From: Mycolicibacterium sp. MU0053
Lineage (GTDB): Bacteria > Actinomycetota > Actinomycetes > Mycobacteriales > Mycobacteriaceae
Direction of reading: 5' to 3'
Assembly: GCF_963378095.1 (NCBI RefSeq)
Contig: NZ_OY726397.1
Coordinates: forward strand, 2,852,001 to 2,916,000
Length of the DNA stretch: 64,000 nt
Shown here piece after piece: positions 18,638-26,580 of this stretch. The stretch's first letter is position 1, and each line of letters opens with the position of its first letter. Position numbers and translations under genes: made by a program. The notes beneath the pieces were generated by a model, which was not told the origin of the DNA, did no database searches, and saw only the letters and a list, made by a program, of their open reading frames with translations.

Positions 18638-19372
18638 ATGGCACTGACGGTCATGATCACGATCACGATCATGTGCATCACGTGGAGCCTGTGGATTCGA
18701 CGGCTGACCTGGTCGTGCCGCTGGGAGGTGGCGGCCACGCTCAACATCGCACTGCAGGGTGGCGCGGTGCTGTTGATGTCCCCGTGGGCCTCGTCGACGC
18801 TGGGCCCGGTCCTTTACGACCTGACGGGCAAATGGAACCTCGAGGACTACCTCGGCCACGACCTGTACATCGTCGCCGCCTCGGCCATCGTCTACAACGC
18901 GATCGGCCGTCTGCAGGACGACCACGCCATGCAGGAGACGTTCAAACAGTATGTCGAGCGGCCCGCGACGTTGTGCATCCCGCTGTTGCTGGCGACCTTC
19001 TGGATTGGCAACGGCGCGGCGGTCTACCATCCCGACTTTTTCCAGTTGCAGACCGATTTCTGGCTGTCCGCGTATTGGGTCCTGTTGTGCTCGACCCTGT
19101 TCTACCTCTTGGCATACGGCGCGCGCGCCATGCTGGTGCTGCGCCGAGACCCTCGATCGCGCCGCATCGCCACGGTGTACCTGATCGCGTCGGCCAGCGG
19201 CATGCTCGCCTGCGCAATCCGCATCTTCACCGCGTTGGTGCCGCGACTGCAGCCGCTGGAAAACGGGCGACTCGTCTGGCTTTTCGCCCTGGCCTGCGGT
19301 GCGGTGTTCGCGTTGACCGCGGCGCATTCCTGGCGGGTGCGGATCCGCGGCCTCACCCGGGTGCCGCGCTGA
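18638..19372 (+). CDS. Conserved multi-pass membrane protein
   Basis: 244-aa protein with about six or seven hydrophobic segments, a charged loop (RLQDDHAMQETFKQYVERP) and a basic C-terminus. No enzyme motif was recognised. ATG at 18638; the first segment reads MALTVMITITIMCITW, encoded by a short GATCAC repeat. It follows the HTH gene and converges on fadD23 with a 6-base gap. The pairing of a small HTH protein with a membrane protein suggests a sensor or transporter unit, but this is only an inference. Confidence 0.7.
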   Translation: MALTVMITITIMCITWSLWIRRLTWSCRWEVAATLNIALQGGAVLLMSPWASSTLGPVLYDLTGKWNLEDYLGHDLYIVAASAIVYNAIGRLQDDHAMQETFKQYVERPATLCIPLLLATFWIGNGAAVYHPDFFQLQTDFWLSAYWVLLCSTLFYLLAYGARAMLVLRRDPRSRRIATVYLIASASGMLACAIRIFTALVPRLQPLENGRLVWLFALACGAVFALTAAHSWRVRIRGLTRVPR

Positions 19373-19378
19373 GGGTCC

Positions 19379-21121
19379 TCAGGCGTCCAACCGGGCGAAC
19401 TGGCCGTGCCGATACTGCTCGACACAGCTGGCGCGGCGGACCTTTCCGCTGGTGGTGATCGGGATAGCGCCCGGGCCCACCATCACCAGATCCGCGACCT
19501 TGAGGCCGTGCACGGTCGATATCGCGGAGGTGAGTTCGCGTTTGAGGTCGGCCAGCCTCAGCATCGCCGCCTCCTCGGTATCGCCGCGCTTCTTGTGCTC
19601 GACGATGACCACGAGATGTTCGGTGCGGTCATCGGGAACCGAGATCGCCGCGGCCCTGCCCCGGCTGATCTCCTGCACCGTCGCTTCGATGTCGTCCGGC
19701 GAATGGTTGCGGCCGTACACGATCAACAAATCCTTGATCCGGCCCATGATGAACAGCTCGCCCTCGGAGAAGAAACCCAGATCGCCGGTGCGCAGCCATG
19801 GCCCCGCCGGGGTCTCGGCACTCGGGTTGACGATCGTGGCGCCGAACGTCTCCCGGGTCTCGTCGGGCTTCTGCCAGTAACCGAGCGCGACGTTGTCGCC
19901 ACGCACCCAAATCTCCCCGGTGCGACCGTCGGCGCATTCGACGGCGGTGTCCGGGTCCACCACGCGCACCACCGGTGAATCGGTTCGGCCGTAGCTCACC
20001 AGCGGTGATCCGCTGCCTGCCCCGCAACGTTGGGCGTGGCCGGCCGACAGCTTCTCGGCGTCGAACTCGACGACCGCGAGCGGATCGAGGGACGCCCGGG
20101 TCGCCACGTAGACGACGGCCTCGGCCAACCCGTAGGACGGCCGGATCTTGTTCTCCCGCAGCCCGAACGCCGCAAAGCGTTCCGCGAACCGCCGGACCGT
20201 CGCGGCATGCACGCGTTCGGCGCCGCTGAGCAGGTTCATGACATTGCTCAGATCGAGGCCCGCCATGTCGTCGTCGGTGGTGCGCCCGGCGGCGAGTTCG
20301 TAGGCGAAGTTGGGGCCGGCCGACAATGCCCGCGGATGGCTGGCCACCAACTGCATCCAGCGCGCGGGCCGCTGCAGGAACGCCATCGGACTGGTCACGA
20401 CGGTGTGCACGCCACCGAGAATGGGCACACACATGCCCAGCATCAGACCCATGTCGTGATAGAACGGCAGCCAGGACACGAACGTGGTGTCCGGCGGGGC
20501 CACGCCGCCGTGCTCGGAGAAGAAGGCCCCCATCATCTGTTTGAAGTTCGCCGCGAGATTGGCGTGCGATATCTCCACGCCGGCCGGGCGCCGGGTCGAT
20601 CCCGAGGTGTATTGCAGGTAGGCGAGTTCCTGCGGCGCGACGCGCCGACCGGACCGGCGCCGACTGTCCAGGTCAAGCAGGTCCACTTCGATGACGGTCG
20701 GGGCCGGTTGACCGTCGCGTGCCATCGCGTAACCGGCCGCTCCCTCGCGCACGGCCGAGGTGGTCAGGACGACGCTGGGTTCGGTGTCGACCACGACCGC
20801 GGCCGTGCGTTCGTCATGGGCACCACCGCCGGGCGCCGGCGCCGGCAGCGGCACCGCGATGAGCCCCGCCTGCAGCGCCGCGACGAAAGCCACGATGTAA
20901 TCCAGGCTTTGGGGGGCGAGAATGACCGCGCGGTCGCCCGGTTCGGCATGCTCGGCCAACTCCTGCGAGAGGTTCAGTGTGCGCCGGTAGAGCTGTGCCC
21001 ACGTCAGCGTGATCGGGACACCGTCCCAATCCTGCTCGTAGTCCATGAAGGTGAACGCGATGTCGTTGGGCTGCAGGCTCGCCCGCTCGCGCAGCACCGC
21101 AGGAAGTGACGCCTGGATCAT
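19379..21121 (-). CDS. fadD23: Long-chain fatty-acyl-AMP ligase, FadD23-like
   Basis: 580-aa adenylate-forming enzyme activating long-chain fatty acids as acyl-AMP for loading onto a polyketide synthase. ATP-binding core [16 protein letters not shown] near residue 175, [13 protein letters not shown] typical of FAALs, LRTGDLGFF, and the hinge region [20 protein letters not shown]. The C-terminal Lys is in ITTSGKVRR. Length and motifs fit the FAAL group containing FadD23, not CoA ligases. It lies 9 bases after the papA2-like stop, so the two form an operon. Likely starter-unit supplier for the PKS ending at 31152. FadD21, FadD24 or FadD25 are close relatives, so the number is tentative. Confidence 0.87.
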   Translation of the reverse strand: MIQASLPAVLRERASLQPNDIAFTFMDYEQDWDGVPITLTWAQLYRRTLNLSQELAEHAEPGDRAVILAPQSLDYIVAFVAALQAGLIAVPLPAPAPGGGAHDERTAAVVVDTEPSVVLTTSAVREGAAGYAMARDGQPAPTVIEVDLLDLDSRRRSGRRVAPQELAYLQYTSGSTRRPAGVEISHANLAANFKQMMGAFFSEHGGVAPPDTTFVSWLPFYHDMGLMLGMCVPILGGVHTVVTSPMAFLQRPARWMQLVASHPRALSAGPNFAYELAAGRTTDDDMAGLDLSNVMNLLSGAERVHAATVRRFAERFAAFGLRENKIRPSYGLAEAVVYVATRASLDPLAVVEFDAEKLSAGHAQRCGAGSGSPLVSYGRTDSPVVRVVDPDTAVECADGRTGEIWVRGDNVALGYWQKPDETRETFGATIVNPSAETPAGPWLRTGDLGFFSEGELFIMGRIKDLLIVYGRNHSPDDIEATVQEISRGRAAAISVPDDRTEHLVVIVEHKKRGDTEEAAMLRLADLKRELTSAISTVHGLKVADLVMVGPGAIPITTSGKVRRASCVEQYRHGQFARLDA

Positions 21122-21130
21122 GGTTCCCTC

Positions 21131-22549
21131 TCAGACCGCGATGTGGTGGGCCGGCGCGTTGACCCAGCGTCCGTTGGCGACCCGCACATAAACCGACTTC
21201 ATGACGTCGACGAACCTGGTGACCGACGCCCGCGCCACCGCAGTGTCGGGGAACAACGCGGTCAGCTTGGTCTCGTGCTCCATCCGGGTGACCCACATCG
21301 AAACCTGGTGCGAGGCACGACCTTCGTTGAAGATATGGAAGTTCAAGTCCGAGTTCGCGACCGTTGACAGCGGCGCGATGCTGGCGTCCAAGAACGACAT
21401 CACGAAATTCCCCGGCCGGGGGCTCCGGATGCCGAGTTCCGCGGGCGCCAGTTGCAGCACCCGGGCAAAGGGCACCTTTGCCAACGGAATACCGGTGTCG
21501 TAGGACTCCTGCGCCACGCACGCGGTGGCACCGAACGAGTCCGCGTCGACGGGCACTGCCACCGGCACCAACCCGGTGAACCAACCCGTCGTCATCAGCT
21601 CGGTGGGCGTGGTGCGGGTGTCGGTCGGGGTGACGACGCAAAAGGTGTCGGCGCCGCTGATCTCCCGCTGGGCGAACGCGGCGGCCGCGAACACCCCGCC
21701 GCTGAATCGGGCGCCGCCATCTACGCAGGCGGCCTCGAAGCGTTGCGTTTGACGCTCATCGAGCAGGGTCGTCGTCAGGGTTTGGCCATCGCACGGTACC
21801 GAAAGATCCCCGAGCGGCAAGGGAAAGTCCGGCAGGGTGCCGTCGTTGCGGCCGGCGAATTCCAGCCAGGCGCGCACCTCGGGCGACTCCGCGGTCAATG
21901 CACTGGTGTAATCGCGTTGCTGACAACAGAATTCCTCATAGCTGCCCGCCTGAGGTAGCTGGATCGGAGCGGCCCCGCCCACCAGCGCTCCGTACATCAG
22001 GTGGATCTCGCCGAACAGGACTCCCATGATCATCGGGTCGATGTGCAGGTGAGCGATGCTGGCGAAGAACGTAAAGTCGTTGCGCCGCTGAATCACCCCG
22101 AACCGGAACCCACCCCAGTGCCGCGGGTCGGGCGTGCCCAGCACCAACTCCCGAAGTTGCGTCGCGCGGAGTTCACCGCAGCGTTGCGCGGTCACGGCGA
22201 TATCGGCGGGATCCACCATCGAATGCCGCACGTAATCGCCGTCGCCGCGGCGCTCGAACCAGCTTCGGTAGGTGTCGTGTCGGCGCAGGTGCGCGTTGAG
22301 CACGTGGGTCATGGCCCGGACATCGCAACGTCCCGCCACATCCCAGGTGAAGATCATCAGCCTTGACATGTCCAGGCCGCGGGCGGCGTGGTGGGCGAAT
22401 CGGTCGAGGTGCTGCGCCTGCTGATAGCTCGGAGGCACCGGACTGACCGGCGCCCCACCGGCCTTCTCACACGCCGCGGCCGCCGCGTCCCACCGGATGA
22501 CCTGGCCCGGAGCAGGATCCCATTCGTCTATCGTCGCAATGTCAAACAA
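21131..22549 (-). CDS. papA2: Trehalose acyltransferase, PapA2-like
   Basis: 472-aa PapA condensation-fold acyltransferase. The catalytic HxxxD is His167-Asp171 in IAHLHIDPM, with Pro after Asp instead of the usual Gly; as recalled, M. tuberculosis PapA2 also has VDP here. Other PapA2-like stretches are TTGWFTGLVP and NFVMSFLDASIAPLSTVANS. In SL-1 synthesis PapA2 acylates trehalose-2-sulfate at the 2' position. The start is TTG at 22549, giving M-F-D-I, with AGGAG 4 bases before. First gene of an operon with fadD23 and preceded by about 1 kb of noncoding DNA and then stf0. Confidence 0.9.
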   Translation of the reverse strand: MFDIATIDEWDPAPGQVIRWDAAAAACEKAGGAPVSPVPPSYQQAQHLDRFAHHAARGLDMSRLMIFTWDVAGRCDVRAMTHVLNAHLRRHDTYRSWFERRGDGDYVRHSMVDPADIAVTAQRCGELRATQLRELVLGTPDPRHWGGFRFGVIQRRNDFTFFASIAHLHIDPMIMGVLFGEIHLMYGALVGGAAPIQLPQAGSYEEFCCQQRDYTSALTAESPEVRAWLEFAGRNDGTLPDFPLPLGDLSVPCDGQTLTTTLLDERQTQRFEAACVDGGARFSGGVFAAAAFAQREISGADTFCVVTPTDTRTTPTELMTTGWFTGLVPVAVPVDADSFGATACVAQESYDTGIPLAKVPFARVLQLAPAELGIRSPRPGNFVMSFLDASIAPLSTVANSDLNFHIFNEGRASHQVSMWVTRMEHETKLTALFPDTAVARASVTRFVDVMKSVYVRVANGRWVNAPAHHIAV

Positions 22550-23548
22550 GCTTCTCCTGCTCCTCTCCGCGATTCACACTCATGCGGCACCCGGGGCACC
22601 GTTCCAACGGTCCACCCAATCATGAAGCCGGCCGATTCGGTAGCGTACCCAATAGCCCGTGCCGCCGCCTCGAGAAACGCCCGGCTCGGTAGGCAAACTT
22701 AAAAGTTGGCACACACGGTCACAATTGCCGGCCTGGCCCTCGACTCGATCTTTTTCCAATGTGAATAGCCGCCCGAACACCCGCATTGTCCGTTTCCGGA
22801 TCCCACTGCGGTGCGCTCCATAATTCGCTGACCTGCGTCTCAGCAATGCCGTCCGATCCCCGCAGCGCCTTCGCTGCCCCTAGTCGAACCCCGCACGGCA
22901 GCGTCGGTCGGGCAGCCGGGAAATGAATTCGGGACATTTCGCTATTGCGCCCGGAAACCAATCAGTGAGGCCCTGAAAACAGGCTTGGGTCTCAGTTTAT
23001 AGAGCTTCATTTACGAACTACGCCGACGAATGCCGGCCCGCACATTATTCATTGCCATATTGGTGAAGGAATGGCGTGCGCCGCGTGCACGTGCAACGGC
23101 GCCGGCGCCCACCACGGTGGACCGACCGGCCGGCCGGTACCGCCCCGGCGGCTCAGCGATCGACCGCCCCAACGACGTGACCACCGTCGATGCCTGTCGC
23201 CGGGGAACGGCCCCGCCCGCTCGTGAACCGGACCGAGACTCAGCCGGGGCGAGGCATGGCGGGACACGACGCCAGTGAGAGCCGCCGAACGCATTTGATC
23301 AACCACCGGCCCACCCTTTGCCACCGTGGCCGCTGAATGCATTCCGGCGAAATAGCCGATCGTCCCGCGGCTTTTTTCCAGCCACAATTGACGTGCTCGA
23401 TAAATAATGGCTCGCGGCCCGCTGGGCTACCGAAAGTGGTCTGCACAGCCTCGATTCGGCGCTCCGGACAATCTTTCCGTCCGCGCACATCGTCACCAGC
23501 ACCGCGAGCGCAGCCCGCAAACATGCTCGGGGTCAAGCGGATTGCACC
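22550..23548. other. 999-bp region without a supportable gene
   Basis: Between the papA2-like start and the stf0 stop. All frames are short, lack codon bias and resemble no protein I know. Base composition is more A/T-rich than the genes around it, with stretches such as CGGCTTTTTTCCAGCC near 23370 and GGCAAACTTAAAAGTTGGC near 22694. It should contain the papA2-fadD23 promoter; the rest may be long regulatory DNA or the remains of a lost gene. No insertion-sequence ends were recognised. Confidence 0.55.
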
Positions 23549-24352
23549 TCACCGGGGCAGACCGAACCGCACCGCATCGATTCGGTAGCGATCCACCCAC
23601 TCCCGGGAGCGCTCGTCGGCCTGGCGCTGCAGCGCGGGCCCGGGCGGCGGCACCGGATCCAGTGCCAAGGCTTTCAGAATCGTGCCGGCAACCTGAGAAA
23701 GGTTGCGGGCCAACAGCGGATACGGCACGTCAATGGGGTTGATGCCCTCTTCGGCGAACCACCGGCGCCACCCGTCGTCCTGGGCGCGCAGGGTCGCCAC
23801 CAGGTGCCCGATGGCGCCGGCGTGATACTGCGCCCGGGCATCTCGGCACGGCTCGGGGGTGCCACGCCAGACCCGGGTCTGCAATGCGCGCCAGAACGAC
23901 ACTGCCTGTGCCACCACGTCGGGACGGTGCACATAGATGTACAGCGGCTCCTCGCCGACGACATCGCGGATTGCCGAACGCAATCCGTCGCCGCTGCGGT
24001 CTGGGAGGTTCTTGGCGCGGCTGAGCAGCACTGATGTCTGATTCCACATCAACTTGCCGCCCCAGACCCCGTTCGGCGTGCGACCGACGGTGCGGATGTA
24101 ATCGCGCCAGGTGCGGGCCGAGGCGAGGTCCGGAGTGCCGGGGTCGAACGGGTCCAGCAGACGCGTGATCGACGGATCCTCCACCCCCGCGAACCACTCG
24201 GAGGGTTGCGGCGCCTGGCTGGTGGCGGGCAGGAACTGAAAGAACTCCGCGGGTTGACCCGCCATCCCGGTCGAGCGCAGCGACTCCACCAGCAAGGTGC
24301 TCCCGCTGCGCTGGGAGGCCAGTACGAGGTAGGCCGCGGGACTAGCTGACAC
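23549..24352 (-). CDS. stf0: Trehalose 2-sulfotransferase Stf0
   Basis: 267-aa PAPS-dependent sulfotransferase making trehalose-2-sulfate, the first step of sulfolipid synthesis. The 5'-phosphosulfate loop is [13 protein letters not shown] (residues 9-21). Glu36 in QPAEFFQF matches the general base of mycobacterial Stf0. Further family stretches are [36 protein letters not shown] and [14 protein letters not shown] at 24352 is chosen because it gives the family's N-terminus and Glu36 numbering; an in-frame ATG at 24430 would add 26 residues through a GAACCC repeat. Divergent from the sap-like gene. In M. tuberculosis stf0 is unlinked to the SL-1 locus, so this placement is notable. Confidence 0.92.
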   Translation of the reverse strand: MSASPAAYLVLASQRSGSTLLVESLRSTGMAGQPAEFFQFLPATSQAPQPSEWFAGVEDPSITRLLDPFDPGTPDLASARTWRDYIRTVGRTPNGVWGGKLMWNQTSVLLSRAKNLPDRSGDGLRSAIRDVVGEEPLYIYVHRPDVVAQAVSFWRALQTRVWRGTPEPCRDARAQYHAGAIGHLVATLRAQDDGWRRWFAEEGINPIDVPYPLLARNLSQVAGTILKALALDPVPPPGPALQRQADERSREWVDRYRIDAVRFGLPR

Positions 24353-24356
24353 TGGC

Positions 24357-24377
24357 CGAACCCGAACCCGAACCCGA
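24357..24377. repeat. Short tandem repeat (GAACCC)
   Basis: Three GAACCC-type hexamers in tandem just upstream of the stf0 GTG. On the minus strand, in the stf0 frame, they read as Arg-Val repeats. Their low complexity argues that this part of the longer frame is not conserved coding sequence. Confidence 0.5.
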
Positions 24378-24627
24378 CACTGCGGCGTCGTGCCGCTTCC
24401 CGCGCGACAGCCGATGCTGTCGAAAACCATTCAGTAGCAACGCAAATCCTCGTTGAGTGCCAATACCTTCCGCACCGCGAACCGGTGGCAGTAGGGCAGC
24501 CCCGCAGGTGACGGCCTACGCAGCCTAAGGCAACCCGCGGCCCGCGGCGGGGCGCTCGGCGGGATTTCTCAGTGGGCACCTAAGGTAAACGCCGGGAACA
24601 ACCGTCCCGCCGACGGAGCGCGAGTAG

Positions 24628-24633
24628 TACGGT
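24628..24633 (+). promoter_or_regulatory. Likely -10 element for a leaderless sap transcript
   Basis: TACGGT fits the mycobacterial TANNNT -10 pattern and ends 8 bases before the sap-like ATG at 24642, which has no Shine-Dalgarno. That spacing suits transcription starting at the ATG. Confidence 0.4.
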
Positions 24634-24641
24634 CGTTACCC

Positions 24642-25361
24642 ATGTGGACGGCCGTGGTGGTGATGGCGGTCGCGGTGATCTTCGAGCCGATCCGGATCGG
24701 CTTGGGTGTCCTGATGCTCAACAGGCCGCGGCCGCTGCTGCAACTCGCGGTGTTCCTGTGCGGCGGGTTCGCCATGGGCATCGGCGTCGGCCTGGCGGTC
24801 CTGTTCCTGCTGCGCACCACCCCCCTCGCCGGCACCGATACCGTCTCGGTTGCGGGTGTGCAGATCGCCGTCGGTATCGCGGTGCTGTTGGTTGCGGCCT
24901 GGATCGCGGTGGCCCGGGTCCGGCCCGCGCCGGTCCCCCAGCCGGCAATTGCCTTGGCAGGTAACGGTACTGGCCCAGCCCCTGTAGCTGCTGTCGCCGC
25001 AAACGACCGTTCGGTGCGGGGCTGGGTCCGGCGAACGCTCACCGGGGATTCGCTGTGGGTGGCGTGGGTCGCCGGGATGGGCACCGCACTGCCGTCGGCG
25101 AACTATCTCGGTGCCATGGCCGTGATCCTGGCCTCCGACGCCGCTGCCCCGGCCCAGGCGCTGGCACTGGTGCTCTTCAACGTCGTTGCCTTCACGCTGG
25201 TCGAGCTTCCCCTGCTGAGTTATCTGGTGGCCCCGCAACGAACCCTGGGTGTCATGGCCGCACTGCACACCTGGCTTGCGACGCGCCCGAGGCGGGACAT
25301 CGCGTTGTTGGTCGCCGCAAGCGGTTGTGTGGTGCTGGTGCTGGGACTGGCCCAGCTGTGA
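24642..25361 (+). CDS. sap: GAP/Sap-type lipid export membrane protein
   Basis: 239-aa integral membrane protein with about six helices in two halves joined by a charged Ala/Pro-rich loop (residues 88-125). FEPIRIGLGVLMLNRPRPL and MGTALPSANYLGAMAVI are typical of the mycobacterial GAP family: Gap for glycopeptidolipids and Sap for sulfolipid-1, small proteins that assist MmpL transporters. Same position and strand as sap beside papA2 in M. tuberculosis. It has no Shine-Dalgarno and is possibly leaderless. 124 bases precede the chp1-like gene on the same strand. Confidence 0.88.
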   Translation: MWTAVVVMAVAVIFEPIRIGLGVLMLNRPRPLLQLAVFLCGGFAMGIGVGLAVLFLLRTTPLAGTDTVSVAGVQIAVGIAVLLVAAWIAVARVRPAPVPQPAIALAGNGTGPAPVAAVAANDRSVRGWVRRTLTGDSLWVAWVAGMGTALPSANYLGAMAVILASDAAAPAQALALVLFNVVAFTLVELPLLSYLVAPQRTLGVMAALHTWLATRPRRDIALLVAASGCVVLVLGLAQL

Positions 25362-25485
25362 CCGGGCACCGTCGGCGAATCGCGACCAAAGCCTCGATTG
25401 ACGCGGCCGGACGCGCTAGGCTACGGGGATCTCTTGCCGCGTTTCGGGATCGGCACGGCAAGACCATCGCAGGAGGAACCTGACC

Positions 25486-26565
25486 ATGAGCAGACTATTC
25501 GCGGCGATGGTGGCTGCGGGAATGGTGGGATCCGCAACGTTCCTGGGCGGTGCCTACGCCTCCGCGGAGACGGCCGTGATCGTCCCGGGCACCGCGCCGT
25601 CGCCGTATCCGGCGTTGCGCGCGTTGTACCACTTCGACCCGGCCAGCCGCGTCGCGATCGGCGAGAACTATTACGACAGCGCCGGCGCGCCGCGGCAGGT
25701 GGTCCCGTATCCGGGCAGCCTCTGGCCGCTGACGGGCAAAGACTCTCCGACACTGGGCAACTCGGTGGCCGTCGGCACCGACAACCTAGGTGCGACCATT
25801 CGCGACACCGAGGGACCCGTTGCGGTGACGGGACTTTCGCAGGGCGTGCTGGCGTTGAACGCCGAGCAGGCCCGGCTCGCCCACGATCCCAGCGCACCGC
25901 CGCCCGGCGACCTCACCTTCATCAAGGCCGGCAACCCCGACCGTCTTTTCACCAAGTATTTCCGGCCCGGCACCCGCCTGCCGGGGCTGGACTACACCGT
26001 TCCCGGCGCTGTCGAAAGTCAGTACGACACCGTCGAAATCGTGGGTCAGTACGACATCTTCAGCGATCCATTGGACCGACCGGGCAACCTGGTGGCGTTG
26101 GCCAATGCGCTGGCCGCCGGCGGCACCAACCACACCGCGACGGCGTTCTCCGACCCGGCACAGATCGCACCCGAGAACGTCCGGGTCACCACGAACAGCC
26201 GGGGCGCCACGACCACCACCTATTTCCTCCCGGCCGAGGAGTTACCGCTGGTGCAGTTGCTGCGCGACGCCGGGATCTCCGGTCCCATGGCAGACGAGAT
26301 GGAACAGGTGCTGCGCCCCGTCGTGGCGCGCGCCTACGGTCCCGCGCCGGCACCGGTGCGGCCGGCCCTCCGGTTGCCGGCACTGGCGCACGGGTTGCCC
26401 AACCTCGCTCCGGTCACCATCCCGATCAACGCCACCACCAACGTCGTTTCCGCGGTGAACACCGCGCGGGTGGTGAACCAGATTCGCCAGGCCCTGCCGA
26501 AGAAGAACAAGAATCCACTGCCCAAGATCGGCATACTTCCCAAGGGCAAGAACAAGAAGCGTTGA
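25486..26565 (+). CDS. chp1: Chp1-like PE-PPE-domain acyltransferase/hydrolase
   Basis: 359-aa alpha/beta-hydrolase-fold protein with an N-terminal signal or anchor helix (residues 5-27). The PE-PPE domain has the nucleophile elbow TGLSQG (Ser118), a probable acid in VGQYDIFSDP (Asp190 or Asp194) and His216 in GGTNHTA. In M. tuberculosis, Chp1 carries out the final acyl transfers that make SL-1, working with MmpL8; related proteins do so for other acyltrehaloses. The C-terminal tail (KKNKNPLPK, KGKNKKR) is strongly basic. ATG follows AGGAGG. Converges on the mmpL gene with 15 bases between. Confidence 0.88.
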   Translation: MSRLFAAMVAAGMVGSATFLGGAYASAETAVIVPGTAPSPYPALRALYHFDPASRVAIGENYYDSAGAPRQVVPYPGSLWPLTGKDSPTLGNSVAVGTDNLGATIRDTEGPVAVTGLSQGVLALNAEQARLAHDPSAPPPGDLTFIKAGNPDRLFTKYFRPGTRLPGLDYTVPGAVESQYDTVEIVGQYDIFSDPLDRPGNLVALANALAAGGTNHTATAFSDPAQIAPENVRVTTNSRGATTTTYFLPAEELPLVQLLRDAGISGPMADEMEQVLRPVVARAYGPAPAPVRPALRLPALAHGLPNLAPVTIPINATTNVVSAVNTARVVNQIRQALPKKNKNPLPKIGILPKGKNKKR

Positions 26566-26580
26566 GGGGTTTCCGCGCGC

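Noticed and set aside
18631..19458. Frame beginning with a His-Asp repeat (DGHDHDHDHVHH)
   Set aside because: An attractive metal-binding look, but it is the +2 reading of a GATCAC repeat in the membrane protein gene, and the rest of the frame has no hydrophobic or domain pattern.
23030..23278. Small ORF in the papA2-stf0 gap
   Set aside because: Low-complexity Arg/Pro/Ala translation without codon bias or a Shine-Dalgarno.
24353..24430. Longer stf0 start at ATG 24430
   Set aside because: The extra 26 residues are an Arg-Val repeat with no family match. The GTG at 24352 restores Glu36 numbering.
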